Of a DNA stretch of 64,000 nt, positions 42,359 through 50,781 are shown in pieces. The stretch's first letter is position 1. Each line of letters begins with the position of its first letter. The translations under genes were made by a program, and so were the position numbers. The stretch is from Oscillospiraceae bacterium. GTDB taxonomy: Bacteria; Bacillota; Clostridia; Oscillospirales; Oscillospiraceae. The stretch covers positions 1 to 64,000 of the forward strand of contig SVLO01000001.1 of assembly GCA_015067885.1 (NCBI GenBank), read 5' to 3'. The notes under the pieces are model-generated. The model was not told the DNA's origin. It saw only the letters and a program-made list of their open reading frames with translations, and did no database searches.

Positions 42359-42445
42359 GCGGCTGTGTTGGAATTGGTAGACAAGCCAGCTTGAGGTGCT
42401 GGTGCTCTAACAGGCGTACGGGTTCGACTCCCGTCAGCCGCACCA
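42359..42445 (+). tRNA. tRNA-Leu (anticodon GAG)
   Basis: An 87-nt class II tRNA. The acceptor GCGGCTG pairs with CAGCCGC, and CCA is encoded. The anticodon stem is CCAGC/GCTGG with loop TTGAGGT and anticodon GAG at 42393-42395. The long variable arm (TGCTCTAACAGGCGT) and the T-arm ACGGGTTCGACTCCCGT are present. Confidence 0.96.
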
Positions 42446-42482
42446 AAAACACCCTTTGTCAGTTTGGCAAAGGGTGTTTTTT
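42446..42482 (+). terminator. Terminator after tRNA-Leu
   Basis: AAAAACACCCTTTG and its complement around TCAGTTTGG, followed by TTTTTT. It starts directly after CCA. Confidence 0.9.
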
Positions 42483-42499
42483 GTAAGGAGGTACTGTGA

Positions 42500-42886
42500 G
42501 TGAACGACCGACCGATTGATTTTTATATCAAGGGTCTGCCCTTTGACGACCGGCAGGAGATTTTCAAACGGATGGACGCCTGCCTTGCCGGGAAAATGGA
42601 CAAGCTGATGGAAAAGCCTGTTGGGTATCCCACCTTTCGCAGTTTGGGCTACGGCGAGGAGGAGATCGCCCGGCAGGAGGCAAAGAGTACGGCGCGTTTT
42701 CGGGCGGTGAACGAGTATATGCACGCCTGCGGCCGCCCCGGCCTGTTTTCCGAACCGGAGGACACCTGTCAATCGGCCAAGGAATATGTGGCCGTGATGG
42801 CCAAGACGTCAAAAGAGGCCCTGCAGGAGCGGTTCGGCTGTACCTGGGAGGAGTATGTCCCTGAGGTATGGCCGGCGAAAGAATAG
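42500..42886 (+). CDS. Conserved-looking protein of unknown function (128 aa)
   Basis: A soluble, charged, mostly helical protein without recognisable motifs. GTG 42500 has AAGGAGG at a good distance, so translation is likely. Segments such as FDDRQEIFKRMDACLAGKMD and RFGCTWEEYVPEVWP do not remind me of a named family. It is a single gene between the tRNA-Leu terminator and a bidirectional terminator shared with the HAD gene. No partner can be inferred. Confidence 0.65.
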   Translation: MNDRPIDFYIKGLPFDDRQEIFKRMDACLAGKMDKLMEKPVGYPTFRSLGYGEEEIARQEAKSTARFRAVNEYMHACGRPGLFSEPEDTCQSAKEYVAVMAKTSKEALQERFGCTWEEYVPEVWPAKE

Positions 42887-42889
42887 CAC

Positions 42890-42936
42890 AAAAAACGACC
42901 GCCGGAGCTCGTTTGAACTTCGGCGGTCGTTTCTTT
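42890..42936. terminator. Bidirectional terminator
   Basis: AAAAAACGACCGCCG pairs with CGGCGGTCGTTTCTTT around a 16-base loop, between convergent genes. Confidence 0.85.
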
Positions 42937-42939
42937 GCG

Positions 42940-43716
42940 TTATTCGATCAGCCCAAAGTGCTGGAAGGCCTCCAGCACGCCCTGTTCCTCCACGGGGGGA
43001 CAGACGTAGTCCGCCGCCGCCTTCACGTGGTCGCCGGCGTTGCCGGTGGCTACGCCGATGTGGGCCAGTTGCAGCATGGAGATGTCGTTGCCGCCGTCCC
43101 CAAAGGCCATGATCTCCTCGGGGGTCAGGCCCAGGTGGTCCAAAACAGCCTGCACGCCGGTGGCCTTGCCGCCGCCGGGGGCCAGGGCGTCCAAAAAGCC
43201 CGGGTGCCAGCGGGTGGTGGTCAGGTGGGCGGCCCGGTCCAGCAGGAGGTGGTCCTCTTCGGGCGCCAGCAGGACGATGACCTGATAAATTTCGCGACCC
43301 AATGCGTACTCCAGGGGCATAGTGGGGGGCGCGGCCACGTTGAATTCCTCCAAAAAGGCGCGGGCGGCGTCGTTGGCCATGTTGGTCCAACCCTCCGCCG
43401 CGGCCAAAAAGATGCAGGAAAAGTGTTCTGCCGCGGCGGCCTCTACAATTTCGCGCACACCCTGGGCGGGAATGGGGTTGCCGCATACCGTTTTGTCGCC
43501 GCAGACAAAGAGCTGGCCGTTCATGGTGCCGTAACCGTCGAACTCAAAATCGGCCCGGATGCCGTCCAGCATACTGATATGCCGCCCGGTGGCGATGAAC
43601 AGGTGGATGCCTTTACGGCGCAGTTCTTTCAGGGCGCAGAGGGTCTCGGCGGGCAGGGTCTGACCGCCGCTGGGCACCAGTGTGCCGTCCACATCGAAGA
43701 AAATAGCCTTTATCAT
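42940..43716 (-). CDS. HAD-superfamily hydrolase, Cof/IIB type
   Basis: A 258-residue phosphatase. Motif I is FFDVDGTLV, motif II FIATGRH, motif III a Lys in APGGGKATGVQ and motif IV MAFGDGGNDISML. The large cap domain between motifs II and III is typical of Cof-type sugar-phosphate or flavin-phosphate phosphatases. The ATG follows GCAGGAGCAAACC. Substrate unknown; genes of this family are often promiscuous. Confidence 0.92.
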   Translation of the reverse strand: MIKAIFFDVDGTLVPSGGQTLPAETLCALKELRRKGIHLFIATGRHISMLDGIRADFEFDGYGTMNGQLFVCGDKTVCGNPIPAQGVREIVEAAAAEHFSCIFLAAAEGWTNMANDAARAFLEEFNVAAPPTMPLEYALGREIYQVIVLLAPEEDHLLLDRAAHLTTTRWHPGFLDALAPGGGKATGVQAVLDHLGLTPEEIMAFGDGGNDISMLQLAHIGVATGNAGDHVKAAADYVCPPVEEQGVLEAFQHFGLIE

Positions 43717-43786
43717 GGTTTGCTCCTGCCTTTGATTTTGTCGAGATTTTTCTCTATTATAGCATAGGTTTAGGCAAAATTGAATA

Positions 43787-43814
43787 TGGACAATTCGTAT
43801 TTCTGTGCTATAAT
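43787..43814 (+). promoter_or_regulatory. Promoter of the ClC transporter gene
   Basis: TGGACA (43787-43792), a 16-bp spacer, TATAAT (43809-43814) preceded by TGC (extended -10). Confidence 0.7.
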
Positions 43815-43858
43815 GTCCGCTTGTGCGAATTGTGTTGATCCGGAATGGAGGTGTTGAG

Positions 43859-45118
43859 ATGAAGGGAACCTACGACAAGTGCAAACAGGTGGCCGGGCTG
43901 CTGGGCAGCTTTGTGCGCTGGGTGCTGCTGGCCTGTGTGCTGGGCGGAGGGATCGGCGTGGTGTCGGTGCTGTTCCACCACGGTATCGAGCTGGCTACCG
44001 AACTGCGCATGGACCACCCGTGGGTGCTGCTGCTTCTGCCCGCGGCGGGCGCGGCTATCGTGATGCTGTACCGGATCTGTGACATGGCCCACGACCGGGG
44101 TACCAATCAGATTTTTCTCTGCGTGCGAGAGGGCAAACCGGTGCGGCTTCGCACTGCGCCGCTGATCTTTATTTCCACCATCCTGACCCATTTGGTGGGC
44201 GGCTCTGCCGGGCGGGAGGGCGCAGCCCTGCAGCTGGGCGGCTCCCTGGCCGGGAAGGCGGGGCAGCTGCTCCGCCTGGATGAGAAGGACCGGCGGATTT
44301 TGATCATGTGCGGTATGTCCGCCGCATTTTCCGGCCTGTTTGGCACGCCCCTGACAGCGGCGGTGTTCGCCCTGGAAGTGGTCAGCGTGGGCGTGATGTA
44401 CCACGCGGCTTTGGTACCCTGCCTGTGTGCCGCCCTGATGGCGGCGGAGGCGGCCAAACTGCTGGGCGCCCCGGCGGCGGGTTATGCCCTGACCGCCGTT
44501 CCGGATATGACTCTGCCTGCCATGGGGCAGGCGGCGGTGCTGGGCGTGCTGTGCGCGCTGGTGTCGGTGCTGTTTTGCCGGGTGGTCCACGCCGCCCCGG
44601 GACTGTACGCCAAGATCCCCGTCCACTCCGCCCTGCGGGGCGTGCTGGGCGGAGTGCTGGTGCTGGGACTGACCATTGCGGTGGGCAGCCAGGACTACAA
44701 CGGCGCGGGCGGTCACATCATCGCTCGTGCGGTGGAGCAGGGGCAGGCGGTACCCTGGGCCTTCCTGCTGAAAATCCTGTTTACGGCGGTGGCGTTGGGG
44801 GCCGGCTTCCGGGGGGGCGAGATCGTTCCCGTGCTGTTTACCGGCGCCACCTTCGGCTGCACGGTTGCCCCGGTGCTGGGGCTGGACCCCGGCTTTGGCG
44901 GGGCGCTGGGTATGGTGGCCCTGTTCTGCGGTACGACCAACTGTCCGGTCGCCTCCATCCTGCTGTCCGTGGAGCTGTTCGGGGCCAAGGGGCTGCCGCT
45001 GTTCGCCCTGGCCTGCGCGGTGGCCTATATGACCTCCGGCTATCACGGACTGTACAGCGAGCAGAAAATCATGTATTCCAAATTCCGCACCGAGTGGGTG
45101 GGGAAAAACGCGCATTAA
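43859..45118 (+). CDS. ClC-family chloride channel / proton antiporter
   Basis: A 419-residue membrane protein. The selectivity and gating signature GGSAGREGAALQLG contains the gating glutamate (GREGA variant of GxEGP). FRGGEIVPVLFTGATFG forms the second conserved loop, and TNCPVASILLSVELFG follows. The family exchanges chloride for protons or conducts anions, and a subset exports fluoride; the CLC-F hallmark is not evident. ATG 43859 follows GGAGGTGTTGAG. It stands alone between terminators. Confidence 0.92.
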   Translation: MKGTYDKCKQVAGLLGSFVRWVLLACVLGGGIGVVSVLFHHGIELATELRMDHPWVLLLLPAAGAAIVMLYRICDMAHDRGTNQIFLCVREGKPVRLRTAPLIFISTILTHLVGGSAGREGAALQLGGSLAGKAGQLLRLDEKDRRILIMCGMSAAFSGLFGTPLTAAVFALEVVSVGVMYHAALVPCLCAALMAAEAAKLLGAPAAGYALTAVPDMTLPAMGQAAVLGVLCALVSVLFCRVVHAAPGLYAKIPVHSALRGVLGGVLVLGLTIAVGSQDYNGAGGHIIARAVEQGQAVPWAFLLKILFTAVALGAGFRGGEIVPVLFTGATFGCTVAPVLGLDPGFGGALGMVALFCGTTNCPVASILLSVELFGAKGLPLFALACAVAYMTSGYHGLYSEQKIMYSKFRTEWVGKNAH

Positions 45119-45157
45119 AAATATCCGCTCTCCTGCAGGAGAGCGGATATTTTTTAC
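45117..45157. terminator. Bidirectional terminator
   Basis: AAAATATCCGCTCTCC and its perfect complement, with T6, between the ClC gene and the chromate transporter genes. Confidence 0.92.
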
Positions 45158-45735
45158 AGCTTGAAGATAATACCTGCCAAAGCGGAGATGCCGATGAATA
45201 CGATGGGGTGCAGCTTGCCCAAAGGCTTGATTTTCATCAGCAGGAAGATGGCCACGGCCAAAATTACCAGGGGCCAGCTGATGGAAAAGGTCCGGGCGGG
45301 GATGTCGATGGCCAAAGCCAGCACCTCCTGCGCAACGCTCAGACCCGCGGCGGCGATCAGGGCGGTGGAGGCCGGGCGCAGACCGTAGAACACGCTGTCC
45401 ACCAGTTTGGACTGGCGGAACTTCTGCAAAAAGCCGGAGATGATCAAAATGACGATGATGGAGGGGGTGATAAGGCCCAGGGTGGCGATGACGGCGCCGG
45501 GGATACCGCCCACCTCAAAGCCCACGTAAGTGGCCATGTTGACACCGATGGGGCCGGGGGTGGACTCGGACACGGCGATCATGGTGGTCAGGTCCTCGGT
45601 GGTGAACCAGCCCAGGTCGGGGTTGGTGGCCATAGCCTCCAAAAACGGAATGGTGGCAAGACCGCCGCCCACGGCGAACAGACCGACCTTGAAAAACTCG
45701 TAGAACAGGCGCAGCAGAGTGAGTGCGTAAATCAT
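45154..45735 (-). CDS. Chromate transporter, second half-size subunit (ChrA family)
   Basis: A 193-residue membrane protein of the CHR family, short form. FFKVGLFAVGGGLATIPFLE and STPGPIGVNMATYVGFEVGG are the family signature. Short CHR proteins occur in pairs and form the transporter together; they export chromate or related oxyanions, though the real substrate in anaerobes is unsure. The ATG overlaps the stop of the upstream partner by four bases (ATGA). Confidence 0.9.
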   Translation of the reverse strand: MIYALTLLRLFYEFFKVGLFAVGGGLATIPFLEAMATNPDLGWFTTEDLTTMIAVSESTPGPIGVNMATYVGFEVGGIPGAVIATLGLITPSIIVILIISGFLQKFRQSKLVDSVFYGLRPASTALIAAAGLSVAQEVLALAIDIPARTFSISWPLVILAVAIFLLMKIKPLGKLHPIVFIGISALAGIIFKL

Positions 45736-46292
45736 TTCTCCTCACCCTCCTTTTTGCAGCGTGCGGTAACGCAGCGAATCAGCCAGCCTACCGCGCCGGC
45801 AGCCACCACCAAAATGACCGGGGAGACCCCGAACACAAAGGAGCAGACCAGTACCACGGCGAAGATGAGCCAGCACCAGGCGTCCTTCAGGGTGGACTTG
45901 CCCAGCTTGGTAACGCTGGTGACGATCAGGGCCAGCACGCAGGCGTTCACGCCGGTCAGAGCGTGCTGCACCAGCTTGATTTTAGCAAAGCTCTGCAAAA
46001 AAGCGGCGATGACGGTGATGATGACCACCGAGGGGAACACCACGCCAATGGTGGCCAAAATACCGCCCAAAGCCCCCTTGAGCTTGTGGCCGATAAAGGT
46101 GGCCAAATTGACGGCGATGATGCCGGGGGTACACTGGCTGATGGCATAGTAGTCGGTCAGTTCCCCCGCCGTGGCCCAGCCCTTTTTGTCCACGATCTCC
46201 CGCTGGAGAATGGGCAGCATGGCGATGCCGCCGCCGAAGGTACACACGCCGATGCGGGCGAAGGTGAGAAATAAGTCGAGATAGATATTCAA
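45732..46292 (-). CDS. Chromate transporter, first half-size subunit (ChrA family)
   Basis: A 186-residue membrane protein: FARIGVCTFGGGIAMLPILQ and YAISQCTPGIIAVNLATFIG are the CHR motifs. TTG 46292 is taken as start because AAGGAAG precedes it by seven bases; the frame is open to 46355, but that portion is not CHR-like. It is paired with the downstream CHR gene by an ATGA overlap. Confidence 0.88.
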   Translation of the reverse strand: MNIYLDLFLTFARIGVCTFGGGIAMLPILQREIVDKKGWATAGELTDYYAISQCTPGIIAVNLATFIGHKLKGALGGILATIGVVFPSVVIITVIAAFLQSFAKIKLVQHALTGVNACVLALIVTSVTKLGKSTLKDAWCWLIFAVVLVCSFVFGVSPVILVVAAGAVGWLIRCVTARCKKEGEEK

Positions 46293-46376
46293 AGCAACAC
46301 TTCCTTGTCTGCGGTTTGCGTCCCCTATCATACCCCAAATAAATCCGCTTTGCAACAGGGGAAATTCGTCCGACCC

Positions 46377-46405
46377 TTGACCGCGGGGTGGCTATCCTTT
46401 ATAAT
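46377..46405 (+). promoter_or_regulatory. Promoter of mtaB
   Basis: TTGACC (46377-46382), 17 bp, TATAAT (46400-46405). Confidence 0.85.
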
Positions 46406-46440
46406 TTACCCAACGAAGTTTGAAGGGAGGCGCCCCGGCA

Positions 46441-47727
46441 ATGAAAGTGGCCTTTTACACCCTGGGCTGCAAGGTCAATCAGTATGAAACCCAGGCCCTG
46501 GAGCAGGAGTTTGTCCGCCGGGGCCACACCCTGACCGACTTTGACGGTCCGGCGGACGTGTACGTCATCAACACCTGCTCCGTCACCGCCGTCAGCGATA
46601 AGAAGTCCCGGCAGGTCATTCGCCGGGCGCGGAAAGAAAATCCCAACGCCGTGGTGGCGGTGTGCGGCTGCTACCCCCAGACCCATCCCAAGGAGATGGA
46701 CGAGCTGCCTGTGGACCTGGTGTGCGGCACCGGGGACCGCCTTGCCTTTGTGGAGCTGACCGAACAGGCGGCGGCCTGTACTCAGACCATCACCGCCCTG
46801 GACGACGCTTTTGCCCGCACGGAGTTTGAGGTGCTGCCCGCCGGCGGGCTGGAGGGCCGCACCCGGGCCATGCTGAAGGTGGAGGACGGCTGTGTCAACT
46901 TCTGCTCCTACTGCATCATCCCCTACGCCCGGGGGCGTATTCGATCCCTGCCGACGGACATGGCAAGGCAGCAGGCGGCCCAGCTACAGGCCAAGGGGTA
47001 TCGTGAGATCGTGCTGACCGGTATCGAGATCTCCTCCTGGGGCCGGGATCTGCGGACCGGGGAAGAGCTGGCCGATTTGGTGGAGGCGGTCTGTGCCGCC
47101 GCACCGGAGTGCCGCGTCCGCCTCGGCTCGCTGGAGCCGCGGACCATCACGGAGGAATTCTGCGCCCGCCTGGCCCGGCTGGACAATCTGTGTCCCCACT
47201 TCCATCTGTCCATGCAGTCCGGCTGCGACAGCGTGCTTGTCCGTATGAACCGCAAGTATGATACCGCCCGGTATCTTCAGTCGGTGGAGCTGCTGCGGCA
47301 GTACTTTACCGACCCGGCCATCACCACCGACCTCATCGTGGGTTTCCCCGGGGAAACGGAGGAGGAATTTGCCCAAACCCTGGGCTTCGTCCGTGGTTGC
47401 GCCTTTTCCGCCATGCACGTGTTCCCCTACTCCAAGCGGCCCGGCACCCCGGCGGCCCAAATGCCAAACCAACTGCCCAACACCGTGAAGGCTCAGCGGG
47501 CGGAGCGGGCGGCGCAGGTGGCGGCGGAGATGGAACAGGCCTACCTTGACCGATTTGTGGGGCGGGTCGTCCCGGTACTCTTTGAGGAGGAGCGGGAGGG
47601 CCTGTGGTGGGGCCACACCCCCAACTACATCCCTGTGTCGGTGACCGGTGCCGACCTGCACAACCGGGTGGTGGACGTCCGGATTTTTGAGGTGGAACAC
47701 GGCACAGCCCGGGGCGAATTGGTATGA
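46441..47727 (+). CDS. mtaB: tRNA t6A37 methylthiotransferase
   Basis: A 428-residue radical-SAM enzyme that converts t6A to ms2t6A at position 37 of ANN-decoding tRNAs. The N-terminal cluster domain has FYTLGCKVNQYETQ, INTCSVT and VCGCYPQ. The radical-SAM motif is CVNFCSYC. The C-terminal TRAM-like domain includes GHTPNYIPV. ATG 46441 follows GGAGGCGCCCCGGCA; the upstream in-frame ATG at 46420 is less well placed. It has its own promoter and terminator. Confidence 0.95.
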   Translation: MKVAFYTLGCKVNQYETQALEQEFVRRGHTLTDFDGPADVYVINTCSVTAVSDKKSRQVIRRARKENPNAVVAVCGCYPQTHPKEMDELPVDLVCGTGDRLAFVELTEQAAACTQTITALDDAFARTEFEVLPAGGLEGRTRAMLKVEDGCVNFCSYCIIPYARGRIRSLPTDMARQQAAQLQAKGYREIVLTGIEISSWGRDLRTGEELADLVEAVCAAAPECRVRLGSLEPRTITEEFCARLARLDNLCPHFHLSMQSGCDSVLVRMNRKYDTARYLQSVELLRQYFTDPAITTDLIVGFPGETEEEFAQTLGFVRGCAFSAMHVFPYSKRPGTPAAQMPNQLPNTVKAQRAERAAQVAAEMEQAYLDRFVGRVVPVLFEEEREGLWWGHTPNYIPVSVTGADLHNRVVDVRIFEVEHGTARGELV

Positions 47728-47763
47728 AAAAGCTGCACAGGCGGTTGCCTGTGCAGCTTTTGG
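47726..47763. terminator. Bidirectional terminator
   Basis: AAAAAGCTGCACAGGC with its complement around GGTT, then TTTT; it lies between convergent genes. Confidence 0.88.
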
Positions 47764-47769
47764 CGTATG

Positions 47770-48183
47770 TCAGCGGTCGGTGTCCACCAAAATGTTGTCG
47801 ATGCCGTGCTGTTCAAACTCGGCGATATAGGCCTCGATCCGGCTGGTCAGTTCGGCATAGTTGCTCTCGTCAATGGGCGGGTCGTCCATGTCCCGGCGGG
47901 CCAGCTCTTCGGCCAAAATGTCGAAAAAGACGTTGTTTTCGTACTCGGCGATGGCCTCGTGAATACCGCCCTCGGCAAAGGCGCGGGAGGGGATGATCTC
48001 GCCCTCGTACAGCTCGGCCAGAGAGGGCATACCCTCCACGGCGGCCCGGGCGAACAGCAGGGACTCCACCTGGTCGTAGTCGGTAAAGCGGTTCTCGCCC
48101 CGGGTGGAGTTCAAAATCCAGTTGCCGATATACACCAGGTCCAGCAGACGGCGGAATTGTTTGTTTGTCAGTTCGATCTTCAT
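47770..48183 (-). CDS. Protein of unknown function (137 aa)
   Basis: A soluble acidic helical protein. MKIELTNKQFRRLLDLVYIG, the Asp/Glu-rich middle (SLAELYEGEIIPSRAFAE) and DILVDTDR-like end (NILVDTDR) are visible, but no catalytic motif is. It resembles conserved hypothetical proteins of Clostridia that I cannot name. A weak ribosome site (AAAGGCAGGGTAAGACT) precedes ATG 48183. No operon partner. Confidence 0.7.
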   Translation of the reverse strand: MKIELTNKQFRRLLDLVYIGNWILNSTRGENRFTDYDQVESLLFARAAVEGMPSLAELYEGEIIPSRAFAEGGIHEAIAEYENNVFFDILAEELARRDMDDPPIDESNYAELTSRIEAYIAEFEQHGIDNILVDTDR

Positions 48184-48304
48184 AGTCTTACCCTGCCTTT
48201 GGGGGAGTTTGAGGATATATTATAGGAAAGCTGTCGGTTTGTCAAATGTATCGGGAGAAAACTGTGTGGAAATTACCCCTTGTTTTTCCGGCGAAAATAC
48301 TATA

Positions 48305-48333
48305 TTGTATAGCAAGGCTTTTCGATGTATAAT
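48305..48333 (+). promoter_or_regulatory. Promoter of the DUF1934-argS unit
   Basis: TTGTAT (48305-48310), 17 bp, TATAAT (48328-48333). Confidence 0.8.
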
Positions 48334-48368
48334 GTTTGTGTATGCACCAAAAGGGAGGAGGTCCCGGT

Positions 48369-48815
48369 ATGGCACAGGAAGTTATGATCAGCGTAAAGGG
48401 CATCCAGCAGTTTGATGCCATGGATAAGGACAGCATTGAGCTGGTCACCCGGGGCAGTCTGGACCGGGAGGGTGGCAAGCTCACCCTGCAGTATGAGGAG
48501 AGCGAGCTGACCGGGCTGGAGGGTACCCTGACCACCATTCAGGTGGAGCCGGAGCGGGTGACCATGCTGCGCACCGGGCAGGTGAACACCCAAATGGTCT
48601 TTCAGGAGGGGCGGCGTCACCTCTCCATGTACAATACACCTTATGGCGCCATGACTGTGGGTGTGAATACCCGCCACCTGTATGCCGAGCTGGACGAGGA
48701 CGGCGGCGAGATTGAGATCGACTACAATATCGAGATCGACCACGCGGTCACCGGACGCAACGTGTTTCGTATCAATGTGAAAAAAGTTCCTGCGGGAGTG
48801 AATATCCCCTGTTAA
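48369..48815 (+). CDS. DUF1934 (YwiB-like) protein
   Basis: A 148-residue small beta-barrel protein. VMISVKGIQQFDAMDKDSIE, then GGKLTLQYEESELTGLEG and VGVNTRHLYAELDEDGGEIE with IDYNIEIDHAVTGRN match the DUF1934 pattern. The family is lipocalin-like and lies beside argS in many Firmicutes, as here; its function is unknown. ATG 48369 follows GGAGGAGGTCCCGGT. Confidence 0.88.
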   Translation: MAQEVMISVKGIQQFDAMDKDSIELVTRGSLDREGGKLTLQYEESELTGLEGTLTTIQVEPERVTMLRTGQVNTQMVFQEGRRHLSMYNTPYGAMTVGVNTRHLYAELDEDGGEIEIDYNIEIDHAVTGRNVFRINVKKVPAGVNIPC

Positions 48816-48848
48816 ACGATAAAAAACATCTGAAAAGGTGATAGAATT

Positions 48849-50597
48849 ATGAGTAACATGATCCAACTGGCCAAGGAGCAGGTGGCCGCCCTGACCGCCG
48901 CCGCCTACGAAAAGGCCGCCGCTGCCGGCACCCTGCCCGCCGGCGCCGAGGTGAAGGCCACCATCGAAATCCCCAAGGACACCGCCCACGGTGACTACGC
49001 CTCATCCTTCGCCATGGCGGGGGCCAAGGCCCTGCACATGGCCCCCCGGGCCATCGCCCAGATCATCATGGACAATCTGGAGCTGGAGGGCAGCTTCTTC
49101 GACAAGGTGGAGATCGCCGGCCCCGGCTTTCTGAACTTTACCCTGGGTGCCAAGTGGTACGGCGATGTGCTGGCCGCCATCGAGGCCGAGGGCGCAAACT
49201 ACGGTGCCACCGACGAGGGCGCCGGCCGTAAGGTGATGGTGGAGTTCGTGTCTGCCAACCCCACCGGCCCCATGCACATGGGCAACGCCCGTGGCGGCGT
49301 GCTGGGTGACACCCTGGCCAACGTCCTGGCCAAGGACGGCTGCGACACGTGGAAGGAGTTTTATGTAAACGATGCCGGCAATCAGATCCACAAGTTCGCC
49401 GTGTCCATCAACGCCCGGTATATGCAGCTCATCTTGGGTGAGGACGGCTTCGAGTTCCCCGAGGAGGGCTACCACGGCAACGACATCCGCGAGCTGGCCC
49501 AGGCTATCTACGCCGAGCATGGCGATAGCTGGAAGGACCTTGCCGAGCAGGAGCGGCTGGACCGCATGGCGGAGTACGGCCTGAAGGTCAACATCCCCAA
49601 GATGCAGGCCGACCTGCGCCGCTATGGCATCGAGTATGACCAGTGGTTCTTCGAGTCCGAGCTGCACGACAGCGGCTATGTGGCTGAAACGGTGCAGATG
49701 CTGACCGACAAGGGTTGGACCTACGAAAAGGACGGCGCCCTGTGGCTGGACACCACCCGCCTGCTGAAGGAAAAGTTCATGCGGGAGGGCAAGACCCAGG
49801 AGCAGGTGGACAAGCTGGACCTGAAGGACGACGTGCTGCGCCGTGCCAACGGTTTCTACACCTACTTCGCCGCCGACATCGCCTACCACCGCAACAAGCT
49901 GGACGTGCGCGGCTTTGACACCGCCATCAACATTTGGGGCGCCGACCACCACGGCCACGTGGCCCGTCTGCAGGCGGCCCTGGACGGCCTGGGGCTGGAC
50001 GGCTCCCACCGGCTGGTCATCGTGCTGATGCAGCTTGTGAACCTGCTGCAGGACGGCAAGCCCGTGCGTATGTCCAAGCGCTCCGGCAAGGCCATCGCCC
50101 TCCACGACCTGCTGGACGAGATCAGCGTGGATGCCGCCCGGTACTTCTTCAACTCCCGGTCCTCCACCACGCCGCTGGACTTCGATTTGGACCTGGCGGT
50201 GCGTCAGGACAGCGAGAATCCTGTGTACTACGTCCAGTACGCCCACGCCCGTATCTGCTCCCTGATCGCCAATTTGGCCGTCGAGGGGGAGGGGGTCAAG
50301 GCCGCCAACGCCATCGACGCCGCCGTGTTCACCGACCCGGCGGAGCGGGCGCTGATCAAGGCCCTGTCCCAGTTGCCTGACGAAATTCATCAGGCCGCCA
50401 AGACCTACGACCCCAGCCGCATCAACCGCTATTTGGTCGGTTTGGCCGGTGACTTCCACCGGTTCTATAACGCCTGCCGCATCAAGGGTGAGGAGCCTGC
50501 GGTGCTGGCCGCCCGACTGAAGCTGGCCGACAGCGTGCGCAGCGTCATCGCCAACTGCCTGACCCTGCTGGGCGTGGCGGCTCCGGAGAAAATGTAA
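48849..50597 (+). CDS. argS: Arginyl-tRNA synthetase
   Basis: A 582-residue class I synthetase. The N-terminal arginine-tRNA recognition domain is followed by the HIGH-type motif SANPTGPMHMGNARGG, then WGADHHGHVARLQAAL, then MSKRSGKAIALHDLLDEI (KMSKS equivalent) and the anticodon-binding helical domain ending at APEKM. Length is normal. The ATG follows AAGGTGATAG. It lies 33 bases after the DUF1934 gene, as in Bacillus. Confidence 0.97.
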   Translation: MSNMIQLAKEQVAALTAAAYEKAAAAGTLPAGAEVKATIEIPKDTAHGDYASSFAMAGAKALHMAPRAIAQIIMDNLELEGSFFDKVEIAGPGFLNFTLGAKWYGDVLAAIEAEGANYGATDEGAGRKVMVEFVSANPTGPMHMGNARGGVLGDTLANVLAKDGCDTWKEFYVNDAGNQIHKFAVSINARYMQLILGEDGFEFPEEGYHGNDIRELAQAIYAEHGDSWKDLAEQERLDRMAEYGLKVNIPKMQADLRRYGIEYDQWFFESELHDSGYVAETVQMLTDKGWTYEKDGALWLDTTRLLKEKFMREGKTQEQVDKLDLKDDVLRRANGFYTYFAADIAYHRNKLDVRGFDTAINIWGADHHGHVARLQAALDGLGLDGSHRLVIVLMQLVNLLQDGKPVRMSKRSGKAIALHDLLDEISVDAARYFFNSRSSTTPLDFDLDLAVRQDSENPVYYVQYAHARICSLIANLAVEGEGVKAANAIDAAVFTDPAERALIKALSQLPDEIHQAAKTYDPSRINRYLVGLAGDFHRFYNACRIKGEEPAVLAARLKLADSVRSVIANCLTLLGVAAPEKM

Positions 50598-50605
50598 TAT
50601 GTCCA

Positions 50606-50642
50606 AAAGGACGGGCCTGCCACCGCAGGCTCGTCCTTTATG
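50606..50642 (+). terminator. Terminator of the argS unit
   Basis: AAAGGACGGGCCTGC pairs with GCAGGCTCGTCCTTT around CACC. Confidence 0.8.
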
Positions 50643-50669
50643 TTGTAAAGACAGAGGACAAGATTTTGC

Positions 50670-50698
50670 TTGCGATTTGGGAGAAAATGGTATATAAT
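50670..50698 (+). promoter_or_regulatory. Promoter of the BspA-like gene
   Basis: TTGCGA (50670-50675), 17 bp, TATAAT (50693-50698). Confidence 0.8.
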
Positions 50699-50724
50699 AC
50701 CGCCATGATAACGGGCCCGTTTCA

Positions 50725-50746
50725 CATTGTCCCCCGGGGGACAATG
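50725..50746. promoter_or_regulatory. Perfect 22-bp palindrome in the leader of the BspA-like gene
   Basis: CATTGTCCCCC is followed at once by its exact complement, about 20 bases past the predicted start site and 35 bases before the ATG. As DNA it could be a dimeric operator; as RNA a hairpin with almost no loop is less stable, which slightly favours an operator. Confidence 0.6.
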
Positions 50747-50781
50747 ATTTTCCTGCCCAACGAGAGAAAGGGAGAGCGTAT

